Source: JBCDBW01 sp039182965
Lineage (GTDB): Bacteria > Verrucomicrobiota > Verrucomicrobiia > Verrucomicrobiales > DEV007
NCBI GenBank assembly: GCA_039182965.1
Contig: JBCDBW010000090.1
Location: 1-18,866 of the forward strand
DNA: 18,866 bases
Direction of reading: 5' to 3'
Shown here: one piece after another, positions 7,613 to 14,142 of the stretch
Layout: the number at the start of each line of letters is the position of its first letter
Position numbering within the stretch: position 1 is the first letter of the stretch
Notes under the pieces: generated by a model
The model's database searches: none
The model's input: only the letters and a program-made list of their open reading frames with translations
Told to the model about the DNA's origin: nothing
Translations under genes and position numbers: made by a program

Positions 7613-8908
7613 TTATCCCGCCAACGTCGCCTGCGTTGACGCTACGCCCCGACCATGCTCGAGTTCGGGAGGCAAGTCGGCAAACTCAGCCACCGCGTCG
7701 AACAATTCACTGAATGCCCCACCGTCCAGCTTTCCAATTAAACAATCAGTCAAATCACCACTCACGTCAGGATGTTCGCGGATAACCTTCCCGAAACTGA
7801 ATCCTTCATCGTAAAACGCATAAACCAACTTGCGCATCACCTCAATCATCTCACATACCTTGTTGCCATACGCCTCAAACTGCTGTGCGCTCGTGTCGCC
7901 GCTCTCCAATGCCGCATCCACCGCATCCGCCGCCATTTCGCCGGTCTTCAGGGCCAAAAAAACGCCCGAGGAGAAAACCGGGTCCAGGAAGGCAAACGCA
8001 TCTCCCGCCAACACGACACCGTCACCGGCACAATATTCCGAGCGATAGCTGTATTCACCAGTTACCCAATACTCGCCAAACTGTTCCGCCGACCCGAGAT
8101 GCTCCTTTATCCAGGCGTTTTTCTGTGCCTCGCCCGCCATGATCTCCCCTAAATCCCTCGATTCCGAATACAGGTAGTCTCTCTCCGCAACAACTCCGAC
8201 ACTCACGATGTCGTTCTTGAGTGGGATATACCAAAACCAGCCTTTCTGCGGTAAATACGCAACCGTGGTCGATCCCGCATCCAAACCTTCATCCCGTTTC
8301 GCCCCCCGATAATAAGTCCATATGGCAATCTTGTTCAACTTGGGATCCCGCTTCCGCCACTTGCGCTTTGCGGTTACCAACCCATCCCGTCCGCTCGCAT
8401 CGATCGTGATCGGTGCAAATACCTCCACTTTCCTGCCATCGGAAGTCGTGACCCGAACTCCCTTTGCAACCCCATCGTCATCTGTGATGATATCATTGAC
8501 GCGGGTCTCCTCCCAGACATCTGCCCCATTTTCCTTCGCCCGATTCAGCAACATCATGTCAAACTCGCTGCGCTCCACCTGCCAAGTGGTGGAAGAGGGG
8601 TGGTCATAGTGCTGAAAGAAATAGAAGGGACGTGATTTCCCACCATCCTCGGTCACAAACTGAACACTGAGCTTGTTGATAAAACCGAGCCGGTTTACTT
8701 CTTCGATCAAACCTAGTCGCTCGAGGGTGAAGTAACAGAAGGGCATCAGTGATTCGCCCACATGATACCGGGGAAACTTGGCCTTCTCAATGACGAGCAC
8801 CGACCGACCTTTCTCAGCTAAAATCGCTGCTGCCGTAGCCCCACAGGGACCACCGCCAATGATCACCACGTCATATCCATCAGTCTTCACGTCGCCGTTT
8901 ATTTTCAT
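7613..8908 (-). CDS. FAD-dependent halogenase-like oxidoreductase
   Basis: A 431-residue flavoprotein. The N-terminal Rossmann motif GGGPCG (18-23, GxGxxG) lies in DVVIIGGGPCGATAA. The segments HVGESLMPFCYF (49-60), WxWxIP as WFWYIP (224-229) and GDAFAFLDPVFSSGV (302-316) are those of the flavin-dependent halogenase / geranylgeranyl-reductase-like branch. A lysine (K79, in LGFINK) falls where halogenases keep the lysine that handles hypohalous acid. Family members halogenate phenols, indoles or carrier-bound substrates using FADH2, but close relatives in pigment clusters act as monooxygenases or reductases, so halogenation is possible and not proven. The open frame extends to 9097, but that part overlaps the previous gene. 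ATG 8908 lies 22 bases after that gene's stop and just before the Rossmann strand. The glycosyltransferase gene follows after one base. Confidence 0.9.
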   Translation of the reverse strand: MKINGDVKTDGYDVVIIGGGPCGATAAAILAEKGRSVLVIEKAKFPRYHVGESLMPFCYFTLERLGLIEEVNRLGFINKLSVQFVTEDGGKSRPFYFFQHYDHPSSTTWQVERSEFDMMLLNRAKENGADVWEETRVNDIITDDDGVAKGVRVTTSDGRKVEVFAPITIDASGRDGLVTAKRKWRKRDPKLNKIAIWTYYRGAKRDEGLDAGSTTVAYLPQKGWFWYIPLKNDIVSVGVVAERDYLYSESRDLGEIMAGEAQKNAWIKEHLGSAEQFGEYWVTGEYSYRSEYCAGDGVVLAGDAFAFLDPVFSSGVFLALKTGEMAADAVDAALESGDTSAQQFEAYGNKVCEMIEVMRKLVYAFYDEGFSFGKVIREHPDVSGDLTDCLIGKLDGGAFSELFDAVAEFADLPPELEHGRGVASTQATLAG

Positions 8909-8930
8909 AGTTACAAGGATTCCACTCTGA

Positions 8931-9560
8931 TTACGCCCCAACGCCCCTCTCGGCTCCCCCTTGTTCGGGCAAAATCTCGACAATATCCGCAAAAACCAGC
9001 CCTTCCGCATCCGAAAGCTGGTTGCAACGCCCAAATAACTCGCTCCCCGCCACCATATCCAGCGCCTCACTGACAAGACTGTCACACGATATCGCAAAAA
9101 AGCCGCGCGGTTGGCTTACATGCGGCACAGCCCGCTCCCCTAGGATGCCCCCTAGCGGTTCCACCCCTTCCACAATCAATCGCTGCACGTCCGCTTCAAA
9201 ACGCCCTAGGTCGATCCCGATGGCACCATACTCCACAGGAACACGGGTCCCGATTGTCTCCAAGACAACCATCCGAAGCAGGTAATCGTCGCTGCGCTCA
9301 CAGCCGAGAACGCGCAACCCAAGCGCCTCTCCATGGTGTCTTGCCAAGGTCGGCGTCATATCATCGTCATGCACTAACAATGTCCTCTCAGGATCAGGCA
9401 TCGTTGCGCCATCCAAAAAAGTCAAGGGCGGCAAATCCAAGCCTCTCTTCTGGTAAAAATAATGCAATGGCATCAGCCAATGCCTGATCTTGGGCTCTTC
9501 AATTTCGATCGCCGTATATCCTTCAGTCTTCACGAGAGTCGACCCATCAGTAACTTCCAT
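8931..9560 (-). CDS. Chorismate pyruvate-lyase-like protein (DUF98/UbiC fold)
   Basis: A 209-residue protein. The core LLVHDDDMTPTLARHHGE (61-78), followed by LRMVVLE, VEYGAIGIDL (109-118) and EPLGGILGE (134-142), matches the DUF98 branch of chorismate lyases, to which mycobacterial Rv2949c belongs. Such enzymes cleave chorismate to pyruvate and 4-hydroxybenzoate. The N-terminal 40 residues and the C-terminal 60 (GFFAISCDSLVSEAL onwards) are less typical, and I cannot place every active-site residue of UbiC, so a related aromatic-binding role is possible. The gene lies 18 bases after the radical SAM gene and 22 bases before the halogenase-like gene, with GGGAG about 10 bases upstream of the ATG. 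In context it is the likely entry point of the pathway, supplying the aromatic acid that the downstream PaaK-like ligase would activate. No ubiquinone genes are nearby. Confidence 0.8.
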   Translation of the reverse strand: MEVTDGSTLVKTEGYTAIEIEEPKIRHWLMPLHYFYQKRGLDLPPLTFLDGATMPDPERTLLVHDDDMTPTLARHHGEALGLRVLGCERSDDYLLRMVVLETIGTRVPVEYGAIGIDLGRFEADVQRLIVEGVEPLGGILGERAVPHVSQPRGFFAISCDSLVSEALDMVAGSELFGRCNQLSDAEGLVFADIVEILPEQGGAERGVGA

Positions 9561-9578
9561 ATCAAAACCACTCCCGCT

Positions 9579-10946
9579 TCAGGTGTAACGCGCATCCCGA
9601 TGATGATCCAAAAAGAAACCATGCAACAAGCGGTCCACTTGAAGCATTCCCTCACGATTCAAACGGATCTCGTCCCCATCGATCTCCATGAATCCCTCCC
9701 GTACCGTTTCCTCCAACGCCTCCGCAAACTTCTGTAAAGGATCCACCCCGTATTTCTCCTCAAAATACGACGCCTTCACCCGACCCAGTTTCAACTGCAA
9801 AACAAACTCCCTGACCAAACGCTCTTCATGAGCCGTCGGATAGGCCCGGTAAACCGGCAACCTCTCGGCATCCAATTCCATCATGTAGGGACCCACATCC
9901 GCCTGATTCTGATAGTGAATCCCCCCAAAATGCCCAAACGAGGCCACGCCCAGAGAAAGAAGATCCGCCCCGGCCCACAAGCTGTCCCGATAGTAAAACT
10001 TCACTTTGTCTGGATTCTTCACCACGGTGTAAGCGCTCGAGACCGTATATCCCGCCTTTACAAACTCATCGAACGCGTAGCTCACCCACCGCCGCTTTGT
10101 CAGCCAATCCGCAACCGGCGCTGTGAGCCGCCCCGACGCCTTCATGTCCCTGTAAATGGTGGTGTTGAACGGAACTTCCATCTGATAAATCGTCACACAC
10201 TCCGGTTCTTGCTCGATTGCCGTGGCCACGCAGCGTTTCCAGTTGTCCTCCGTTTCATCCATCATCCCGGCAATCAGATCGATATTCAGCTGATCAAACC
10301 CAATCTCTTTGGCGTGTTTAAGCGCTCGATAAGCCTCTTTCGAACGGTGGGCCCGGCCATTCAACTCCAAAATGTGATCGTCAAAGTTTTCAATGCCCAA
10401 ACTCAATCGCGTCACCCCGATCTCTTTGATCTTGTTCAGCTTCTTCTCAGTCAGCGTTCCCGGCTCACATTCGAATGCGACCTCCTCCGCTTCATCCCAA
10501 GAAAGCAATCCCTTCAAACGCTCCGTCAATTCATGAAGCTGGTTCACCGATAGATACGATGGTGTCCCGCCGCCAAAATACACAAACTGCGGTTTCCGGC
10601 CCGAAATATAGGCACGCTCCGCATATTGCTCCAACTCCCTCACGCCCGCATCCAAATAGGCGTTGATCTCAGCCGCATTCTTGTCCGTGTACACCCGGAA
10701 ATAACAGAAATGACAACGCTTTCGGCAGAACGGCACGTGAAAATACAAACCCAATGGCACCTCCGCCGGCGGTGCCTCATCCAGCTTCGCCTCAAGCGTC
10801 TCGACATGTTCGCGTCCCCAAAACGAAAAAGGGGGATAGTTCGCAACGAAATAGTTGCCCGCTTCGGTCTCTCCATTGACTGACGGATCAAGCGGCACCC
10901 TCCGCTTGGGCGGCACTGCCGTGCTGGTTGTTCCTTCGCTTCCCAT
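9579..10946 (-). CDS. HemN/HutW-like radical SAM protein (coproporphyrinogen oxidase family)
   Basis: A 455-residue radical SAM enzyme. The cluster motif CxxxCxxC is C74, C78, C81 in CRKRCHFCYF, the SAM-binding GGGTPS lies at 125-130, and the segments ECEPGT, SLGIENFDDHIL, GRAH and NIDLIAGM (all HemN hallmarks) follow in the usual order. A C-terminal HemN_C-like region (ERLVREFVLQLKLG onward) is present. The fourth cysteine of true oxygen-independent coproporphyrinogen oxidases (CxxxCxxCxC) is absent: CYF replaces CxC. Relatives of this kind include haem-degrading ChuW/HutW and methyl- or methylene-transferring class C enzymes, so a role in haem synthesis should not be assumed. It is the first gene of a nine-gene run, separated by 79 bases from the preceding lipoprotein gene. 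I saw no convincing -10/-35 pair there. The chorismate-lyase-like gene follows after 18 bases, which suggests action on the same aromatic product. Confidence 0.9.
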   Translation of the reverse strand: MGSEGTTSTAVPPKRRVPLDPSVNGETEAGNYFVANYPPFSFWGREHVETLEAKLDEAPPAEVPLGLYFHVPFCRKRCHFCYFRVYTDKNAAEINAYLDAGVRELEQYAERAYISGRKPQFVYFGGGTPSYLSVNQLHELTERLKGLLSWDEAEEVAFECEPGTLTEKKLNKIKEIGVTRLSLGIENFDDHILELNGRAHRSKEAYRALKHAKEIGFDQLNIDLIAGMMDETEDNWKRCVATAIEQEPECVTIYQMEVPFNTTIYRDMKASGRLTAPVADWLTKRRWVSYAFDEFVKAGYTVSSAYTVVKNPDKVKFYYRDSLWAGADLLSLGVASFGHFGGIHYQNQADVGPYMMELDAERLPVYRAYPTAHEERLVREFVLQLKLGRVKASYFEEKYGVDPLQKFAEALEETVREGFMEIDGDEIRLNREGMLQVDRLLHGFFLDHHRDARYT

Positions 10947-11025
10947 ACCTAGTAATCTACCACTACTTCCCTCTTAATCTAAACGAGCCCTGGTGCTTTG
11001 TCTTACAAAACTCAGACTCGGATTC
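10947..11025. other. Intergenic gap before the nine-gene run
   Basis: 79 bases separate the stop of the PQQ-repeat gene from the radical SAM start, the widest gap before the left-hand run, so a promoter is expected here. On the minus strand it contains a short perfect inverted repeat, TTTGT-AAG-ACAAA (near 11008-10997), and an AT-rich patch (TTTAGATTAA), but no -35/-10 pair with normal spacing. A TTGTAA and a TTAGAT lie about 20 bases apart, which is too long. No strong terminator for the upstream gene is visible. Confidence 0.4.
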
Positions 11026-12237
11026 CTACTCCTGCGAGTCCTCAGCACCACGAAAGGCATAGATGAACCCATCCTCTCCGCCAATCACAAGATAACCGCC
11101 CCCAATCGCCGGAGAAGCCGATATCCCACCCCCCAATGCCGTCGACCACAGTTCTTCACCGTTCTCGATGCCAAGGGCATACACCCGCGCGTCACCCGAT
11201 CCGACAATCACAGCGTTCCGACACGCCACCGGAGAGCTGTCAATCCCACGACGCGCCGAAAACTCCCACACCTGCTCCCCATGCACGCGGTCCAGGCATC
11301 GAACGACTTTGTCACGCCCCGCAACATAAACATATCCCTCCGTGACGGCGGGCGACGCATGAAACTCAACTCTCGGGGCCTCAAATCGCCAAACATTCTC
11401 TTCCGTTTCCAAATCGTACGCTTCCACCATCCCACCATAGTGCGCGATGTATGCAATCCCATCCCGCACTGCCAGTGTGTTGGCAATGTATGCACCAATA
11501 TCGACTTCGGATATTTGCTCACCCGTCTGAACAGAAATCAAACGAAGGAAGTTGTCACAACCGCCAATGATCGCATTCCCCCCCACAATCGTAGGGGTTC
11601 CATTCACGAAATTGTCCGTTTCAAATTCCCACCCTTGGTCACCTGTCGCCACGTCACGAGCATACAAAAAATAGTCGTGACTCCCGAAAACCGCGATCAT
11701 TCGCTCCGGATCATCGGGATCAGCCCACACGTTCACCCCACCCGTGATTTTCCCGTCCGTCTCCACCTCCCAAATCGCCTCCCCTGTCCCACGGTCAAAG
11801 GCCCGTAAAATGCCGTCCTGACCGCCTACCATCACCGCATTGCCCGCAATCCCGGCAGTCCCTTCGATCGCATAACCGAAATCATGAGACCAAACTTCGT
11901 CTCCCGTCTCGAGATCAAGACAAAAAAAACGGCCGTCCGTCGATCCAACATACACGTCTCCTCCTTCAATCACTGCCGTGGCCACTATCGCCCTTGTTGT
12001 TTCAAAACTCCACGATAAGGCGAGCGGAAACGCCAGTTCCTCCTCGGAAACCCCTTGCATCGCACTGTCGCCACGAAACAACGGCCAACTCGTATCCGGC
12101 GGTTTTGGCAAAGACCCCGCGATCACGGCCTCATCTTCTTTCTCGACTCCTTCCCCTTCGACCGTTGGCTCCCCGCAACCCCATAGCATCGCGGCGCTTC
12201 CCACGACCAAACACACTCTAATACTGCAGTCGAACAT
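11026..12237 (-). CDS. PQQ-repeat beta-propeller lipoprotein
   Basis: A 403-residue protein. The signal peptide ends in the lipobox LWGC with the lipidated cysteine at C21, followed by a Gly-Glu-rich linker. From about residue 50 there are repeated units of roughly 40 residues built around V-YVGSxDGxFFCLDLETGDEVWSH-type strands (for example GGxDGILRAFDRGTGEAIWE, and GRDKVVRCLDRVHGEQVWE), the signature of PQQ-like or BamB-type propellers. About seven to eight blades are visible. These proteins fold as propellers and act as scaffolds or binding modules. True PQQ enzymes have catalytic residues and are longer, so enzymatic activity is unlikely. BamB itself functions in outer membrane assembly, but PVC genomes carry many such propellers and equivalence to bamB is not supported. 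The start has no Shine-Dalgarno-like sequence; a run of nine T lies just before the ATG. The gene follows the cytochrome/LRR gene by 76 bases. Confidence 0.9.
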   Translation of the reverse strand: MFDCSIRVCLVVGSAAMLWGCGEPTVEGEGVEKEDEAVIAGSLPKPPDTSWPLFRGDSAMQGVSEEELAFPLALSWSFETTRAIVATAVIEGGDVYVGSTDGRFFCLDLETGDEVWSHDFGYAIEGTAGIAGNAVMVGGQDGILRAFDRGTGEAIWEVETDGKITGGVNVWADPDDPERMIAVFGSHDYFLYARDVATGDQGWEFETDNFVNGTPTIVGGNAIIGGCDNFLRLISVQTGEQISEVDIGAYIANTLAVRDGIAYIAHYGGMVEAYDLETEENVWRFEAPRVEFHASPAVTEGYVYVAGRDKVVRCLDRVHGEQVWEFSARRGIDSSPVACRNAVIVGSGDARVYALGIENGEELWSTALGGGISASPAIGGGYLVIGGEDGFIYAFRGAEDSQE

Positions 12238-12247
12238 GAAAAAAAAA
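12238..12247 (-). other. Homopolymer T tract upstream of a start codon
   Basis: On the minus strand a run of nine T (plus-strand A at 12239-12247) ends one base before the ATG of the propeller gene. No purine-rich ribosome-binding site lies within 20 bases. The tract may be a slippage-prone site or may act in initiation without Shine-Dalgarno pairing, as is common in this group. I see no second promoter signal in these 76 bases. Confidence 0.5.
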
Positions 12248-12287
12248 CGAAACTAGACGGACTCGCCTTTCAATCGAACACGACTGC

Positions 12288-12310
12288 TGCGAGCGGGAAA
12301 CCTGCTCGCA
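12288..12310 (-). terminator. Hairpin after the cytochrome/LRR gene, possible weak terminator
   Basis: Four bases after the TAA of the cytochrome/LRR gene the minus strand reads TGCGAGC-A-GG-TTT-CC-C-GCTCGCA. This is a 7-bp perfect stem, one A/C mismatch, 2 more pairs and a TTT loop. No T run follows directly, and the T tract further along is about 40 bases away, so this is a stable hairpin but not a classical intrinsic terminator. It may stop transcription partly, with Rho, or protect the mRNA end. Confidence 0.5.
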
Positions 12311-12313
12311 CTC

Positions 12314-13879
12314 TTACATGCTGATCTTCGCGTCGGGCAAGGCACGCTGAAGCTTTTCCGCACCTTCTTGAGAGATCTCAGTCTGCCAGATATAGATCGC
12401 CTTCAAGCGCTTCAGTTTGGCGATATTAGGAAGACTCGCATCAGTGACGCCGGTTCCATAAAGATTCAAATATTCCAAATACTGCAATTCCTTGATCGCC
12501 TCCAGCGTCGCATCCGTCACCCCCGTATTGTGCAAATCCAAATAGGTGAGCTTCGAAAATTGAGACAGAATGCTCAATCCATCGTCCGTCGCTTGCGTGT
12601 CTCCCAGATCGAGCTCCGTAACGTTCTCCGCCAGAGACTCGATCTGCTTGATCTGTTCATCCGTGACGTGCGTCGCACCGGTGACCCACTCCACCCGAAG
12701 CAGCGGATTGCCCTCGGCAATCTGATTCACCGAAGCCCCCAAAGACGCCACTGCCGCGACGGCAGCAGCATCAACTCCCTGCACCTGCGATGCCAGTTCA
12801 TTGGCGGCAGTCGCCACATCAGCCCCCCCATCTGGGTCCTCCATCGGTCCGCTAAATCCGTCTTCGTCACCGACCCACCCACCAAAATCTGCTCCTTCAT
12901 CAATCCATGTCTTCAACGAAGCAAGTTCAGACTCGGTCAAAAATGGCGGTTCCGGCGGCATAATATCATCGTGCCCCTCTGGAAGCGCACAACGCTCGTA
13001 AAGTAGACTCTCTGCCCCATTGCCTACCTTGACCACAAACTGGTCACTGCTCCCTTCCATGATTCCACGCGCCGCATCCAGGCGCAGGCCCGCTTTGGGC
13101 TTCCGAAGCCGCCCATCTTCCTCATAGGGTGCACGATGACACTCAAAGCATCTGCTCCTCAACATCGGCAAAACCTGCGTGACAAAGTTCACCGTCTTCC
13201 GGCCCGACGGAGCGGGTGGCGTCGTGAGCGCCGCATTGACGACCGGCGCTTCCATCGTTGGTGGCTCGGTTGGTGTCGTATTCATCGCGACGGTGAGTTC
13301 CCCACTACTATCGTCGCTCACCTCGCCAGCCATGGCTTCCCCGTCGGGAGCGTCTTCAGCTGGCTCCATCGCATCGCCATCCGTCGGAACCATCGCAGTC
13401 TCCATTGCTTCCTCAGCCTCTCCCGTTGCAGCCATCCCCGCAACCGCCTCATCATAACCCGCTTCATTACCCACCCAGCCACCGAACCCCGCCCCGTCGT
13501 CGATCCACCGCTTGAGATACGCTAGTTCGATCCGCGAAAGAGGCTGGTTGTCGTCACCCTTCGGGGGCATCGCATCATCGTCACTGTCCGGCAACGCAGT
13601 TAGGCTGTAGAGCAGGCTCTCGTCGGCATTGCCAGGCACCAGTATCGGCCCATCACTGGAACCCGCCTGGATACCCTTCATCGAATCCAGAATCAAACCA
13701 GCCTTAGGTTTCTTGAGCTTCCCACCCTCTTCATGCGGAGGCAGATGACACCGAAAACACTTCTTCTCCAATACCGGCAAAACATGAAACTCAAATTCGA
13801 TTCCATAGCCGCCCGACGAAACCGAGAACAACATAGCCATCACAAACCCAATTCGTGCTGCAAAAGATCTCACCAACAT
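12314..13879 (-). CDS. Secreted protein with two planctomycete-type cytochrome c modules and leucine-rich repeats
   Basis: A 521-residue exported protein. The signal peptide begins MLVRSFAARIGF; cleavage is expected near residues 22-26. Two homologous modules follow. The first has haem motif CFRCH (41-45), KPKAGLILD, LLYSL, distal-ligand candidate MPP (104-106) and WIDDGAGFGGWVG. The second has CFECH (244-248), KPKAGLRLD, LLYERC, MPP (307-309) and WIDEGADFGGWVG. The near-identical spacing shows an internal tandem duplication. Between them lies an acidic, alanine- and methionine-rich linker (about 139-228). Leucine-rich repeats (about 419-513, LTYLDLHNTGVTDATL, LEYLNLYGTGVTDASL) end the protein. 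These modules (PSCyt1 type) bind haem and are thought to carry electrons in the periplasm; the repeats suggest a protein partner. The open frame could start at a TTG (13915), but ATG 13879 gives the better signal peptide. Confidence 0.88.
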   Translation of the reverse strand: MLVRSFAARIGFVMAMLFSVSSGGYGIEFEFHVLPVLEKKCFRCHLPPHEEGGKLKKPKAGLILDSMKGIQAGSSDGPILVPGNADESLLYSLTALPDSDDDAMPPKGDDNQPLSRIELAYLKRWIDDGAGFGGWVGNEAGYDEAVAGMAATGEAEEAMETAMVPTDGDAMEPAEDAPDGEAMAGEVSDDSSGELTVAMNTTPTEPPTMEAPVVNAALTTPPAPSGRKTVNFVTQVLPMLRSRCFECHRAPYEEDGRLRKPKAGLRLDAARGIMEGSSDQFVVKVGNGAESLLYERCALPEGHDDIMPPEPPFLTESELASLKTWIDEGADFGGWVGDEDGFSGPMEDPDGGADVATAANELASQVQGVDAAAVAAVASLGASVNQIAEGNPLLRVEWVTGATHVTDEQIKQIESLAENVTELDLGDTQATDDGLSILSQFSKLTYLDLHNTGVTDATLEAIKELQYLEYLNLYGTGVTDASLPNIAKLKRLKAIYIWQTEISQEGAEKLQRALPDAKISM

Positions 13880-14060
13880 CTTCACAAAAATTAGCGCAAT
13901 GGAAGGACCTGGCAAGATGAACCGACGCCTGTTTGAAACCTTTTCGAAGAAGCGACAGACTCACCCTCCCGTTCCTCTATAGAAACGTGGAACTGACTCC
14001 CGTTCTTTGTAACATTACGCAAGCCCCTGTATACCGAGCGCATAATACCACCCTTAAACA
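13880..14060 (-). promoter_or_regulatory. Intergenic region presumed to hold the promoter of the cytochrome/LRR gene
   Basis: About 180 bases lie between the terminator of the previous operon and ATG 13879. A new transcript must start here if the terminator works. TATTAT and TCTATA hexamers are visible on the minus strand (near 14040 and 13980), but neither has a convincing -35 partner at 16-18 bases. An 80-codon open frame here crosses the terminator and looks spurious. Confidence 0.35.
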
Positions 14061-14095
14061 CAAGAAAACCGGGCGAGATCTGCCTTCTCACCCGG
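14061..14095 (-). terminator. Intrinsic terminator after the DUF1501 gene
   Basis: On the minus strand CCGGGTGAGA (14095-14086) pairs with TCTCGCCCGG (14078-14069). The stem is 10 pairs including one U-G pair, the loop is seven bases, and TTTTCTT (14068-14062) follows at once. It lies about 47 bases past the DUF1501 stop codon and is a standard Rho-independent terminator closing the DUF1549-DUF1501 unit. Confidence 0.85.
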
Positions 14096-14142
14096 CTCCC
14101 AAAGATCATTTTCGCGAATCGCACGACCCGCACCTCTGACTT

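Noticed and set aside
9828..10553. 241-codon plus-strand open frame
   Set aside because: It is antisense to the radical SAM gene, which has all family motifs; no domain is recognisable in the opposite frame.
9579..10946. Assignment as hemN, haem biosynthesis coproporphyrinogen oxidase
   Set aside because: The fourth cysteine of the HemN motif is missing and the neighbours are not haem genes.
3911..10946. Complete aryl polyene or flexirubin cluster
   Set aside because: No ketosynthase, ketoreductase, dehydratase or acyl carrier protein is visible in the window.
10993..11808. 271-codon plus-strand open frame
   Set aside because: Antisense to the propeller lipoprotein gene; rich in His/Arg/Pro with no recognisable pattern.
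11026..12237. Assignment as bamB
   Set aside because: PVC genomes contain many PQQ-repeat lipoproteins and no Bam-related or der/hisS-type neighbours are present.
13891..14133. 80-codon minus-strand open frame in the gap after DUF1501
   Set aside because: It crosses the intrinsic terminator, has no recognisable domain and no ribosome-binding site.
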